Below, in pieces: positions 36,801-48,837 of a stretch of 64,000 bases of DNA. Origin of the DNA: Serpula lacrymans var. lacrymans S7.9 (Eukaryota > Basidiomycota > Agaricomycetes > Boletales > Serpulaceae). The position numbers and the translations under genes were made by a program. Position 1 is the stretch's first letter. Each line of letters opens with the position of its first letter. Under the pieces are notes generated by a model. The model was not told the origin of the DNA and did not search any database. It was given only the letters and a program-made list of their open reading frames with translations. Location of the stretch: contig NW_006763292.1 of assembly GCF_000218685.1 (NCBI RefSeq), positions 2,619,909 to 2,683,908 of the forward strand, in the 5' to 3' direction.

Positions 36801-38201
36801 TGTAGACTCTACTGAGACTGAGTCGACTGCTCTTCCTGAACCGGGAAATGAAGACAGTCAATCTGAAGCTCCCACTGAACCTCAGCAACCAGCCGAATTC
36901 ACCGTCAGCGGTGAGAGTGCTCATCCCTCCGAACTCGCCGACGTCGATGATGCTGCCGAACCCGAACAGCCTGCAGTAGAGGATGAGGTCCTACCATCTA
37001 CAGCTGATGTTGAGCCAGCCAATATCGAGGTTACTTCGCCCGAGGAGTCCGTCAAATCTACCGTTGACGATCTTGTGGAACCCATCTCCGACTTATCTCA
37101 GTCAGATGTTGCTCGTGCAGAAGCTGTGTCGGCTGCATCTACGGAGGAGATTCTCTCGCAAGAAGCAGCAGATCCAGAAGACATGTCTGTTGTTGATGAT
37201 GAACGTGCTGTGCTCCCGGATACTGTCGCTCACGATAGCACGCATGTTCCGCTGACGATAGAGCCAGAGGTCACCCAGGAACCCGGATCTACCGAACCAG
37301 TCGAGGCAGTAGAACGGGAATTGGATATGACGCCATCTGCTAAGGAATTTGATGTTGACCAGACAAACGTTGCGGCTATGTCGGACGCAAGGATAGACGA
37401 TCAAATTATTCCCTCGGTCTCCGAACATGAGATGGAAGTGGGTCCATCTGTTAGTGGCTCTGAAGCTGCTATGCCCGTGGAAAGTTTTACTGAACCTTCA
37501 GCGGAGGAACCGGAGGTGCAACACTCCGATCGTGATGATTCACAAGATGTTGTAGGAGATGCGGATGCCGTCTCCGAACCTATACAAAGCGAGCAACTAT
37601 CAAAGGATGAAGAAGACGTTTCGAAAGAACAAAAGCTAATCCACGACCCTCATTATTCTGCTGAGCCTGCTGTAGCTGCAGAACCCGAAGTAGCTGATGT
37701 GAATGAAGCAGTAGGAATTCCTGTGGAGTCGGCTACAACCACTATTCCTGAGACCACACCTGAGCCACCTGCAGATGATAGCGTAGGCATTGATGCTGAG
37801 GAACCCGTTGCAGTGGAGAAGCTCGATGATACTTCCGTGGAGGCTGAAGGTACGTTGCGCTTTTTTTTTTATCATGAAGTCTGTTCAACGAACCTAACGG
37901 ACCGACTGTAGTTGAACACCAAACAGATGAAATCACAAACACGGAGGATACCAATATTTTGACGGACAATGATCAGACTCTGGAAAATGCACCAGTTGAA
38001 GATGTTTCTGAAGCGCCTGCGACTTCAGAGGAGGACGTTGTGGAATCACATTCAGCTCCGGCAGATGGTTAGTGGACGTTATCTTATCTGCTGACGATCC
38101 CCTGTTAATTCTACCCAGAGGTCGAATCACCTGTTGCAAAGACGGAGTCTGAAGCGAATGCAGCCCCCGAAGATGCTTCTGAGCAGACTTCTTCACTATA
38201 G
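33834..38201 (+). CDS. MSB1: MSB1-like morphogenesis protein (Msb1/Mug8 family)
   Basis: Msb1-family proteins help Rho GTPases set polarity and cell-wall growth at bud sites and hyphal tips. Exons 33834-34284, 34341-34914, 34971-37849, 37912-38067 and 38119-38201 give 1,380 residues. The RhoGAP-like Msb1 domain covers about residues 95-480 (RLTPLEALILVRACSQAI, GIMHPHWYSASPDIQRRL, DVASVLRWGLRHLKLEG, KLTKFLGLWMLTVTRFED). A second conserved part lies near residues 600-690 (HMVQIDEAFIDFWSDAVVDP). From about residue 790 the protein is a long, acidic low-complexity tail dominated by E, A, V, S and P, probably disordered. I chose MPSFFNKVFGRKK as start; an in-frame ATG at 33738 would add 32 residues of poor character. 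Confidence 0.8.
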
Positions 38202-38524
38202 CTGAAATGCACTTCGTTGTATACCCTTTGATCTATTTCAGTTGGATGCACATCCTCAAGCTAGTACTTATTTCTTTTGTCGACTAAGCTTCAGATGAGC
38301 TTAGGTTTATATTCGTTAACATTACCATCATTTCATTTTTTACATTCACCACGTATGCATTCATATTGCTCCTTAATTTTTTATAACTTCATGGCCATTT
38401 TTTTTGCACATGAGATTTTCATACCGATACCACGATAACCCAACCACCATCATACCTTTCGTCAGATCGCCTCTGCTATCCCCTCGCTATTTCGATCGTA
38501 CACTTCCCGTGGAAAATTGAATAA
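38202..38524. other. Convergent 3' region
   Basis: These 323 bases lie between the stop codons of the MSB1-like gene (+) and glycogen phosphorylase (-). AT-rich, with several T runs; nothing else is seen. Confidence 0.5.
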
Positions 38525-41500
38525 TTACTGAACCTTCGTACTCTCGATGTTCCAATACTCTTGTGCGTAATCCTGGATGGCCCTATCGGAGCTGAATTTG
38601 CCCATCTGGAAGCCATACAGATAAAACATTGATTGATGGAAGTAGAGAAGCTGAGGATTACCTTAGCTGTAGTTCTGATGCTCTTCTTGACCCATTCTGT
38701 TTGATCTTTATAGGCTTCTTCAACCAACCTGAGAGCCTGGATATCTGCATTACAAAGTAAGGAAACCCAACAACAAATTCATCCTTTGTCATTTTGCTAG
38801 CTCACATGAATCAAAGTCATCAGTTACGAGGTAGTGATCACCGTGACGGATGGTATCGAGTAACCTTCGGGCGCAATGTCAGCACATCTTCTACGGAGGA
38901 AGCGCACAATAGCTCACGGGTTGTAAATACTACCATCACCAAAGAGTCCAGACGAAACCTGGTCAAGTACATTCGCTAATGCGGGCGACTTCTCCTCGAC
39001 CGCGACAGGGTGGTGGATATGCTGGAAGCGGATATCTTCAACGCTTGAACTCAAATGACCAAAAAAGACTTTCTCATCCACTTATTAGCGACAAAATATC
39101 GAATTCTCAGTAAAGAATGCGACATACAAACATTTTGTTCTCCAACTTCTTCAGCGATTTCGATATTGGCGCCATCTCCAGACGATTTTGTTGCATCAAT
39201 AACCAGCTCAGTGACCAATCATTATAGCTAGAACGTACCAACAGTCCCCACCAGTAATCCTCCATTCAAACAAAACTTCATATTTGAAGTCCCAGATGCC
39301 TCCGTGCCAGCAGTGGAAATGTGCTGACTGATGTCCGATGCTGGAATCAAAAGCTCTGCAAGGCTAACAGAATAATCAGGTAAAAAGAACACATTCAAGA
39401 GATCTTTCGTGTCTGGATCAGCATTGACAACATGAGCGACATTGACAATCAGCCGGATGGTCTTCAGAAAATGCACCACAGTAAGTTGAGGTCAATGCCC
39501 TTTTGTAAGCAGAGGCATGTTTCACTGACCAACTTTGCGATGTAATCTAGAAGGACGTCATTAAAATTTAGAGCAGGTCGTAGTGATGTCATTAGACTCA
39601 CATCCTGGTGCTGCTTTTCCAGCAAAAAATACGTTACGAGGAGTCACCGTCTTTCTTTCCTCAGCTGTCATCTTTTTGAGCGAGAGATAGCGCTGCGAAT
39701 ACAAACAATGTAAATGTAAGCATACAGTCTCAAAGACAAAGACTTACATGGATGACCCCAAGAATGTTCATAGTTTGACGCTACAGAACTATGGATCAGT
39801 AAATATGTTATAAGACTCTGTCGGCACTGACCTTGTACTCGTGTAATCGCTAAATAGGAATTGTTAGGCGGTATCAGAGAATAGTTTGATAGAGACACAC
39901 CTTGATCTGCACATCGAACATAGCATCTTTATTCACAGTAAACCCCAAGTTGGCCCGGACATAGCGTGCTAGCCTTGCTTTGTTAGCGTGTTTTATCGTA
40001 GCCCACTCCAGCCTGAAATTCTCATCTTCGACATGATCAAGAAGACCTTTGAGCTTATAGAGATCTTTCAACCAGACCGTTTTGGGAAGTTTGAGGGTGT
40101 CTGTGATGAGGTCGCTGAGTGTTGGATTACACTAAAAAGCATAATATTACGAGCGATAACTACATGATTTATATCCGAACATACCTGATCGAGCCACCTC
40201 CGGGGAGTAACTAGAAAACGGAAATTAGTATTAGATGATTTTACATCCCGTACACTTACTTCCATTCGTAACGTTGCCAAATCTGGGAACGTCAATTTCA
40301 AGTCTAATTTTTTGGTGAAGCGAACTTACTTGCTAATCCCAAAGTATTCTACAAAGTCCTTCAATATGGTAGTCCTGACAAGCTCGCTGTGTAGCTAATC
40401 GTGTCCTGTCAGCCCCCTGAATAAGCTGATAAGAAATGTTTTACCTCGGCAACACCGTTCACTTTGTGACTTCCTATTCAATTCAATCAGGCTTAGGAAA
40501 TGCAGTGTGTTCATATTATAAGTGCTCACCTATGCATGCCAGATGCGCCATTCGTATATTCTGAGGTACTCCCTCTAAGAGACGTAACATATCAACTGTC
40601 TGCAAGTTGGTATAGGACTAGAGACTGTACCTTCTATCAAAGACATTCTCGCCAATCTTTCCCTGTCCCCAGGGAATTTCCTTTCCACGGCTATTCATGA
40701 TACAATACATTAGCGTTTGTCTAGTTTATAAGACGTGCTACTTACATTGTAAAAATAGCCTATGAAAACGAAAGTTAATAATGAACACTCGTACGCACAA
40801 GCCAAGCTCACATGTTCTATACAGTAGACAGTTAGGGGATCGTAAGTCATCACATTCTAAACATCTGAATGACTTACAATATCAAAAATGATTTGCATAT
40901 GCCTAAAACAGGGTTAGTATAATGCGACGACGACGAGAAATACTAGTTATCACTAGAGGTATAGATACGTACCTCGGTAATAAATGTTCCATCAGAGGAA
41001 CCGGCCATTTCTCGAGTGCTTCCTATAATAAGTTATAGTACGTTCGACTGTAGTTCAATAAACGAAACAACCTACAGGCAGCACAGTATGATTAGTAAAA
41101 AAGAACGTGTTGGTAACAATATTCCAAGCTGCATCCCAAGTGACATCCTCCTCATCGATCAGTATACGCATGAGTTCGGGAATTGCAAGGGTTGGGTGAG
41201 TCTTATTAGAGGTATTAGGAATAATTCCGCGGAAAAAATATTTATCTTACATCATTCAACTGAATAGCAACATCTAAAATAAAAATAAAAGCTGAGTATC
41301 TTTACTGGGGTGCGCATGTCTTTACTCACAATCAGGGAATTCTGAGATGCTCTTGCCTGTGTTCTTGAATCGACGGATGATGTCCGCCAAACTGGCAGCT
41401 GTCCAGAAGTACTGTTGCTTCAAACGCAGTTCTTTGCCGACTGGTGTATCGTAAGCCCTGCAGTCTTAAATAATATTAGACGAGAAGAAATACGAACAAG

Positions 41501-42747
41501 TGGTATGATCGTCAGGATATAGAACTGAAGTTATCGCTTCGGCACTGTTGGAGGACTCCACCGCACGTACATAATCGCCAGCTGAAATTGACATATATAA
41601 ATGTAGGCAACACATATAAACGTGATTTCTGCACACCATTGAAACTATTGAGATCGAACCCTCTCTTTGGTGTACTCTCCCATAACCTGAGGTTATTCGT
41701 GGTCCTAGTATCACAACCGGGAATCATGCAGTCAAACGCAACTCAAGTACATGAAGGTCAGTTCGCGGCCTATTGAAGAGGGTGGGTGAGCATATACCTG
41801 CAACAACCTCTTGTCCGCCTGCCCATACTGCACGACCACTGCCATCAGTGAATCTGTCCGAGTTCCCATAGAATCTGACCTCGTACGTAACATCTAGACG
41901 GGGTAACTCCCAAGGGTTGGAATGTTCCAACCATGGATCAGGCGCTTCCAGTTGCTGCCCCTCGGGCGAGATGAGTTGTTTGAAGATACCATATTTATAA
42001 CGCAGGCCATAGCCCCACACCGGAAGCTCTTGCGACGCGGACGAGTCGAGGTAGCATGCTGCAAGTCGGCCAAGACCGCCATTTCCAAGACCAGCGTCGC
42101 GTTCTTCTTCAAGGATACCTTCCAAGCTGAAACCAAGTTTATCGATACCCGCGGTGTATTTTTCCTTTAGACCAAGATTGAGTAGAGCGTTGTCAAGTGC
42201 TCGGCCCATGAGGAATTCGAGAGAAAGATAATAGGCACGTTTTCCGGTCTTGCGAGTATAGTGCAGTTGTGTATCATTCCAGTTAATCTGACCATAGTGA
42301 TAAGAATGCCGTAATGCAACAGGAAGAACATACTATGCACAATTAAGTTATCTCGAACTGACAAGGCTGCAGCTTGATAGGCTCCTAGGTAATCCAAGTT
42401 GTGAGCCTGACGACCCAAAGAGGTTTGTGCATGATTCACAAAGGACTTCGTGATAGAGGGAACGTCTGTAGCAAAAGGTTAGGGCCACAAAGCATCAATA
42501 CAGGTCGAGTCTTTTTTTTGGTCAGGGGGGACGCACCGGTGTCGAGTTTTCGCAGCCCATCTTTCCAAGTTTTCTCGTCACCTCTTGGCCATTTTTCCTT
42601 TCCAGATGCATCCCTTTCAGGAAGATACCCTGAAAATATAATCGATAAATATTGCAACCGCACCCACAGCAGAATGATTTCACCTGTCAGGGACCGGGGG
42701 CGCATTGCAGGCCTCCCAATGGTGCTTGGATCAGTTACAGAAGTCAT
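38525..42747 (-). CDS. GPH1: Glycogen phosphorylase, complete, 30 exons
   Basis: It releases glucose-1-phosphate from glycogen with a pyridoxal phosphate cofactor. I could join 30 exons to 2,598 nt, giving 865 residues: 42747-42684, 42629-42537, 42465-42341, 42287-41798, 41741-41637, 41581-41498, 41440-41330, 41273-41251, 41201-41076, 41022-40973, 40902-40878, 40816-40812, 40759-40746, 40690-40631, 40574-40530, 40473-40445, 40394-40330, 40282-40260, 40210-40185, 40131-39901, 39849-39832, 39780-39748, 39692-39602, 39546-39530, 39461-39239, 39175-39128, 39068-38918, 38864-38806, 38744-38662, 38605-38525. Landmarks are [60 protein letters not shown] and the PLP-lysine segment [10 protein letters not shown]. 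Exon 12 is only 5 nt and exon 13 is 14 nt; together they restore INMLFLQSVERKF. An intact enzyme is expected if these are spliced correctly. Confidence 0.93.
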
Positions 42748-43398
42748 ATTTATCAGTTGCGTTTCCTATCGCCGCTACTGCGGGAATGATTGTGCAAGGT
42801 CAAAGGTGATGGGTTTGACTTATATACTCGCCATAGAAAGAATTGGAGTTATTCGATGACCAGCTTGGACATAAGACGTCATTCACAGCCCAGGCCATAT
42901 AGGTGAGACCACATGCTTGACACAACTCCATCCGGAAAGCACGAAAATGCTACTAGTGGGAAGAATGTTTCTTAAGTGGAATGTCCAGCGCTCTACCAAA
43001 CATATCTGTCAATTCTAGTATCCGAGGCGGTGCTCGACGGTGTCTATGGGTAGCAAAAAGGTTCCCAAATGATGGCGGAGAAATAACAATACAGGAATCA
43101 ACTTGAACGGGAATCTGATATACTAGTAAGGATAATGTGGAAAGTAAGTCAAAAAAACATCGAAGGCCGTAGGATAAACAGACCTTCAATCAGAATGGCA
43201 TCGGCAGTCATGACACCAAACAGACTCGGAACAATTGTAAGACAGTAATACAAGAAAACCAGGAATGAAACTGAGCCTGTATTGCTCGAGAAAGCGAGAT
43301 GAAAGCGAGACGAAACTGTCAAGGGAAAAATGCTCAAACAGCGAGTCGATGGCAAATAATAATATAGGGGGTGTGAGACTGCGGGGATAGCAAAAATA
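42748..43398. other. Upstream region of glycogen phosphorylase
   Basis: These 650 bases hold the phosphorylase promoter and the 3' end of the BTB gene, which lies on the same strand. Short minus-strand ORFs (43355-43149 and 43189-42953) overlap in two frames and look accidental. Confidence 0.45.
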
Positions 43399-44499
43399 TC
43401 AAAGCATGAAAAATTTAGACATGGACTCCTTCAGTGCCGATATGCGGACAAAAATCAAGCTTTCAAGGTCGAAATCGCATCTCCAACATAGTTTTAGATT
43501 CGACCCGCGGCCTTGTTTAGTCATGTCAACGAGCTCGCGTAACAACCAGCAACCCCACGGCGATGATGGATTTGGCGCCATTCTGGTGATCCAAAGGCGC
43601 TCGACAGCTGGTTTGCATTGTGGACAGAAAGAGAGTGCGTATTGGTCCGTATAGTTTAACGGTGCGATTAATATCTTCACCAGGAAATCCTGCAGAGCTT
43701 CGCGCCCTGCAATAAGGCGACGTAGGTCAGCTGGAGCGAGTATGAGATGTGAGCGTCCTCCGTCAGCACCATAAGTCCATTTTTGGACTGAAAGCGCATA
43801 GAACGCAGCTGGAAGAATCTCTGGAATATCACACTCGCGCGCTAGACATATCGCTTCTGTGGCAGTGAAGACGTTTAGTAGAATGCATCATGGAGGCTTA
43901 CAGTCGACAGTGAACTCAACTCACCAGCAGCGTGAGGTAGTGAACTGGTAGTCATTTTGGAAATATCTTTGGGCCAACGAGACATAATTTCGTGTTTCAT
44001 TATGTCGCGAAGACCTGCGATTTCGTATTTCGTAGATATCCTCGTGGCACCTGCTAACATATCGAATGTTATAGCTGGTTGAACAGAAAAGTAGCTAGAA
44101 GAGATCAGCGACAAAGGGTAATCAAGCGAAGCCACCTCGTGCTTACTTTGGGTCATACATCCATCCTAAAACAACTTGCCAATCCTTTGCAGTGTCCGAT
44201 GCTAGGTGAACAAGGGGACAACCATCAAAGTTTTCTATGACTTCAGGTTGTGGCAACTCCAACATATCCGCAAAAATTAGTGAGCACATCAACCGGCTTC
44301 GGTGTGTTTTGAAGAATTGGTGTTCCACTCCTAGAACAATGTCGCCATCATCGTGCCAGAACTCGCCTCCATTCTGTGTTTGGTCTGGAAGACCTCCAAG
44401 TTGAGAGTGGAAAGAACGAGTGGTGTCCGTTCGCCTGCGTTTCGCTGGAGGTAAACAAGGCATAGGTTCATTGCCATCAGATGCGTCAGACTCGTCCAT
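43399..44499 (-). CDS. BTB/POZ domain protein (mushroom-type)
   Basis: Exons 44499-44147, 44094-43925 and 43856-43399 give 326 residues. After a basic, likely nuclear-localising segment (PPAKRRRTDTTRSFHS) comes the BTB start EFWHDDGDIVLGVEHQFFKTHRSRL and then PLVHLASDTAKDWQVVLGWMYD, with the usual helical continuation (ISTKYEIAGLRDIMKHEIMSRWP). The C-terminal half has two CxxC pairs (CPQCKP, CWRCDF) and the block EAICLARECDIPEILPAAFY seen in many agaric BTB proteins. These families are greatly expanded in mushroom fungi; a role in cullin-3 ubiquitin ligases or transcription is assumed but unproven. No break is visible. Confidence 0.82.
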
Positions 44500-44848
44500 T
44501 GCTCTAATACCAAAAACTTGCAGGCTACAGCATGCCAGGCGGTCTGGGGTAAATTCCAGTGAGCACCGGAAGCGAAGTTAGCTTGACACCTTGCTTGAAC
44601 ATGTCGGGTTCAGCCGAACTAGTCCCAAGAACAAAACAAGCATGCACAAAGACATGCGACAAAGACAATGTGCCGCACCTGGAAAGTTCATTGCGTTTGT
44701 TCTCTTGTTGAGAAGACACGAGAGTCTAAGTATTGTGACGTAACTAACAGTGCTACGCCGGTCTGGGGGCAGCTAGTACAAACAAGAATAGACTTGAAGC
44801 GCCTGGCTTCCGACCTCAGTAGCAGATAGTTGCAGTGCAAGCCTTGCG
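44500..44848. other. Intergenic region
   Basis: This 349-bp gap lies between the BTB start and the MRD1 end, both on the minus strand. No gene or repeat is recognised. Confidence 0.5.
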
Positions 44849-47771
44849 CTATTCATCTCCCCCTCCGCCATCCCCATCCCCATCTTCATCAAATACCAAT
44901 TTCCGCTTGCGTCCAGGAAGTTCAGACCCGTCACCATACCCAACGCCAACCTTCTTACGTAGGACATCTAGATCCTGCTCTCCTTCCTCAGCCCACTGGA
45001 GAACCAAGTGTCGCCCTAACAAATGGGTGTGGCGAAGCATAGCGTAGGCATTCTCTGCTTCGTGTCGTGTAACGAATTCCAGGAAAGCGAACCCGCGAGA
45101 ACGAGAGTCGAATTTCTTCGGAAGACGTACAGATTTGAGTTGTCCATGAGCCCTATTATCACAGGTCAATACAATAAACTGTGATCGCATAGAACACGCG
45201 CTTACCCAAATAATTCTCTTATATCTTTCTTGGTCGCCTCGAATGGCATGTTCTTGACGATCATCTTCGTCGTGTTGCTCTTAGTCTTCCCTTTGTCTTT
45301 ACCCTCATCCTCTTCTGCACCACGTCCAGCAAATTTGACATGTAGGGCATGTCCATCAAGCACAAAGCCCTGCATACTCTTCAATGCTTTCTGAGCAGCA
45401 TCTGCAGTTTTGAAGCCAACGAAACCATATCCCATGCTTAGGCGTGGAGCTTCGACACCAGGGACAGCAGGCCGTTTGGGATCGGGTTTCGTTTGTACAC
45501 GCGCAAAAGCAAAAGATGGTAGATTGCGGAATACCTGAGTAAATCGGTCGGAGGTAGTGCTGAAAGAGATATTCTTGACAAATAACGTCGAGCCAGCAGA
45601 TAGGGAAGGTTCATCATCACCGTCAGGACCGTCCGCTTCTTGCTCTGATATGGTCACTGGCTTGAAAGACGTTGAGATTTTGGGTTGACCGGTGGGTTCG
45701 TTAGTATCACCAGTGTCCTGGAACATACCCAGCGGGCCTTTCTCCAGATATACGACCGAGTTGCCTAATCGTCTGTAAGCCACAGCACGAAATGCTTTAC
45801 TAGCTTCATCAGGGTGAGCAAACTCGACCACAGCCATTGTACCCGCAGGAGGTAAGAGCACTCGACTAAGTTGTCCATGTGGTTCGAACATCTCTCGTAT
45901 CTGCTCCGCCGTCGTACCATAGGGTATGTTTTTAACTAGAATCGTAGTATCCGACCGTGCTTTCGACGAGAACGATGATAGCACCACTCCTTGTGATTCA
46001 AAATATGTTTTTGTCTCTTGAATAATATGCGTTTCAGCAAGCGCAAGCTTGACAGCAGCGTTATCGGATTCAGGATTAAGAATATCCGATTTTGCAATGT
46101 TCATGCGGTCGGCTACAGACGAGACCACCGCGTCACTCTGTGATAGTCCACATTTTAGACTAAGGAACACGAAATGAATTCCGATGATTCGACGAACATT
46201 CATATACAACATGCTCCAATTAAATTCACGTCCTGCACTAGCCTTCCGCTTCGCATCCTTCTCGCCTTTCAGCGATTTTTTCTTCCCCTCCTGATCTTCA
46301 TCTTGTATTTTGCCTTTGCGGGTCACAGCAGGAAGTATATGTAGTAGACGACCTTGGAAGGATTTCTTGTCAAGAGCTTCGTATGCTGCCAAGGCTGCTG
46401 AAGATTCACTGAAAGTCACATAAGCCAGACCTTTGGGTTGCTTTGTTCGAGGATCAAGAGGTATATGAACCTGCAGAAAAAGAACGGTAAGCGATCAAGT
46501 TGATACGATAGTTGGTCGGAGAAATTCAGAAATATTTTTCTACTATTAGTCTCCCGAAGGATCATCATGTCCAAAGGATCTGATGTCCCTATACAATTTT
46601 TCATCGCGAAATACTAAAACGAATGGAACGTGTTTTTACCTGGGAAGAAGATAAAAAAAAACAAAAAGTTAGACAGGTTGATTAAAACGTAAGAAAGGGT
46701 AAGAAAATAGAATCAGATAATTTTTTCTACTATAGTTTCCCTGAGGTCAACATACTCGTAATGAGTCTGATGTCCCTAAATTTTTGTCATCTTGGACGAG
46801 AACGCAATCTCAAAGTTATTCAAAGAATGTGACACCCACCTGAGATATTTCGCCAAACGGTTGGAAGAGCTCCATCAGCTCAGAGTCGGTACATGAAAAC
46901 GCTAGATTCCGCAAGAACAGTCGCGAAGTTTGTAAAATCGTTTCTTTTGTTGGATCTTTCTCCTCTTCTGGAATCGCAGTTTGATTCTGACGACCGCATT
47001 AGCATGTACGACTCGGCTTCTTCCAGCGACACTGACCTCTGCATTCATGTCACGATCTTCATCTTCGTCGTCCGACTGTTGGAATACACGCTCCTGGAGA
47101 TTGATGTTATCCATTTTCTGAGTCATACGTCGCTTCATCCAATCGAGATCTGAGATGCCTTCATCGTTCTTGCCTTCATCACCTTCTTGATTATTTTCTT
47201 CCACAGGTACCGGCGTGACGTCCACCACAGGAGGAAGCAATGCTTGATTATGTTGAGATGCTTCGTTTGCCCATGATGGACCCTTTTTGGTACGCGGCTG
47301 CATCACTTTCATGAACTCATCAAGATTTGGATCACTCTTTTCCTTGACTGGGTTAGATGCAGCCGTCTCGTTTTTCGATTGAATAGGTTTCGACTCTCGG
47401 ATATCAGGATGATCGTCTTTTGATGAATCCATTCGCCGTCTCTTGTTTGGTCGCGGTGTAGGCGCATCCTTAGATGCCTACCATGAAGATCAGACACCGG
47501 TCCATGAGAATGGACGAATTCTTACCTCTACAACGACTACGTTGATACGGGTCGAATCAATAAACGTTCTGTCGAACCAGTCTTTTGCTGTACTCGCTTC
47601 CTTATCGGTCTTGAAGCCAACGAAGCCAAAACGTCTAGAGGTGCCATCCGGCTTGAAGGACACTTTGATATCAGTGATCGTCCCACCTGGAGCACCCTTC
47701 TGCTCAAAATGTTGGCGGAGTCTAGCAGGTGTCACATATGGTGGAATGTTCTTGACAATCAAACGCGACAT
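44849..47771 (-). CDS. MRD1: MRD1, multiple RNA-binding domain protein of 18S rRNA processing
   Basis: Mrd1/RBM19 binds pre-rRNA early and is needed for 18S rRNA release. Exons 47771-47526, 47477-47037, 46962-46840, 46470-46198, 46137-45206 and 45152-44849 give 772 residues. Five RRMs are visible: residue 3 on (RLIVKNIPPYVTPARLRQHF), about 243 (RLFLRNLAFSCTDSELMELF), about 419 (TILVKNIPYGTTAEQIREMF), about 535 (TLFVKNISFSTTSDRF) and about 640 (KMIVKNMPFEATKKDIRELF), each with RNP1-like blocks such as RRFGFVGF, KGLAYVTF, MGYGFVGF and SRGFAFLEF. Introns are about 50-75 nt except intron 3 (46839-46471, 369 nt), which carries two box C/D snoRNA-like units on the same strand. MRD1 and prefoldin 3 share a 202-bp divergent promoter. 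Confidence 0.93.
46526..46607 (-). ncRNA. Box C/D snoRNA-like unit 1 in MRD1 intron 3 (snR64-like)
   Basis: On the host strand this 82-nt unit has a C box GCGATGA (6 of 7 to RUGAUGA), a guide ending TATAGGGACAT, a D' box CAGA, a C' box ATGATGA and a D box CTGA. The guide ATAGGGACA is complementary to TGTCCCTAT of 25S rRNA as I remember it. The fifth base from D' pairs with the first C of that CCC, which by my count is yeast C2337, the site methylated by snR64. A second block, ATAGTAGA, pairs with the next rRNA bases (TCTACTAT). No clear terminal stem is seen. Confidence 0.65.
46713..46793 (-). ncRNA. Box C/D snoRNA-like unit 2 in MRD1 intron 3 (snR64-like)
   Basis: This 81-nt unit is a diverged copy of unit 1 in the same intron and strand. 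It has a C box AAGATGA (6 of 7), the guide TTTAGGGACAT, D' CAGA, C' ATGTTGA and D CTGA. The AGGGACAT guide, the D' and D boxes and the block TAGTAGAAAAA are kept while the spacers differ, which is what selection on an RNA would leave. It is separated from unit 1 by about 105 nt. Confidence 0.65.
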
Positions 47772-47973
47772 TTTTCCTGCTACATGGAGATTAGAGCTCT
47801 GTGAAAAGAGGGAGAACAGAGGCGGACACAAACCTGTATCAAAAAAAATATCAGTTTTCTTTTTGACTTTATCAGGTTAGCGAATGAATCTCCGACCGGA
47901 TGTATCCGAGAGGGAAGGTCATTGACATTTGCCTTCAACGCCAAAACTTGAAGTCCTTCGAATTCTGGTAGAA
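47772..47973. promoter_or_regulatory. Divergent promoter of MRD1 and prefoldin 3
   Basis: Only 202 bp lie between the two start codons, so both genes probably share control elements. No named motif is evident. Confidence 0.45.
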
Positions 47974-48837
47974 ATGCCACCTAAAGTCATCTTTCAAGAA
48001 GACAAAAATCCCCGAGGGATCCCAAAAGCACCATTTATCGTGCGTTTGTGAACTTCATTGTGTGATCCTCGACTTATAAGTCCTTGTCCCGACTACAGAC
48101 AAACGTGGAAGAGTATATCGGTGGACCAGATGCAGAGATTGAAGAAACACTCAAAAGTTTCCAAGATGCCATCGCGTATGTTTACCAGAGAGATCTTGGC
48201 TTTATGAACTTAATCCGAATGTAGCATAGGAAATATCGATATATGGAGTCGAACCTGACGCAACGCCGGAGTAGTCTGGACGAGAAGATCCCTGACATCA
48301 AGAAGACGCTGAGCATGGTTCAGTTTTTAAGGGATAGACGGGTAAGTAATCCTCCAATAACAGATACCGGATAGATCGTGATAACATGGTTAGGAAGGCA
48401 AAAGTAAAGCACAATCCGACGATGATCTTGAAGATGATCTAGACGAGGAAGATGAATCAACGGGATCTAAAAAGCCAATGATAACAACCTTTGAATTGAA
48501 TGATACTCTATTTGCAGAAGCTGAACTTGAGGATACGGACACAGTCTACCTTTGGCTTGGTGTAAGTCTTGCCTATAACTAACACTGCACGAGACCTCTA
48601 ATTCGTTTTCAGGCGAATGTGATGCTATCTTACAAGCTACCAGCTGCCATAGCATTGTTGCAGTCAAAGCTGGAGGTGGCTGAGGCAAGTCTTAAGACCA
48701 CTGCAGAAGACTTGGAGTTTTTGAGAGAGCAAACAACGATTATGGAAGTGAACACTGCCAGAGCTTACAACTGGGATGTAAAGAGGAGGAGGGAGCGGCG
48801 AGTAAAAGAAGAAGGCAAAGCAGTGGATCTCAGCTAA
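47974..48837 (+). CDS. PAC10: Prefoldin subunit 3 (PAC10/VBP1)
   Basis: Prefoldin is a hexamer that hands unfolded tubulin and actin to the CCT chaperonin. Exons 47974-48039, 48099-48175, 48230-48341, 48394-48561 and 48613-48837 give 215 residues. The alpha-type prefoldin plan is clear: NPRGIPKAPFI, VEEYIGGPDAEIEETL, a first coiled coil (KYRYMESNLTQRRSSLDEKI), the beta-hairpin segment (FELNDTLFAEAELEDTDTVYLWLGANVM), then a second coiled coil (LPAAIALLQSKLEVAEASL) to the basic C-terminus (WDVKRRRERRVKEEGK). An acidic insert (DDDLEDDLDEEDES) lies before the hairpin. Complete and unbroken. Confidence 0.9.
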
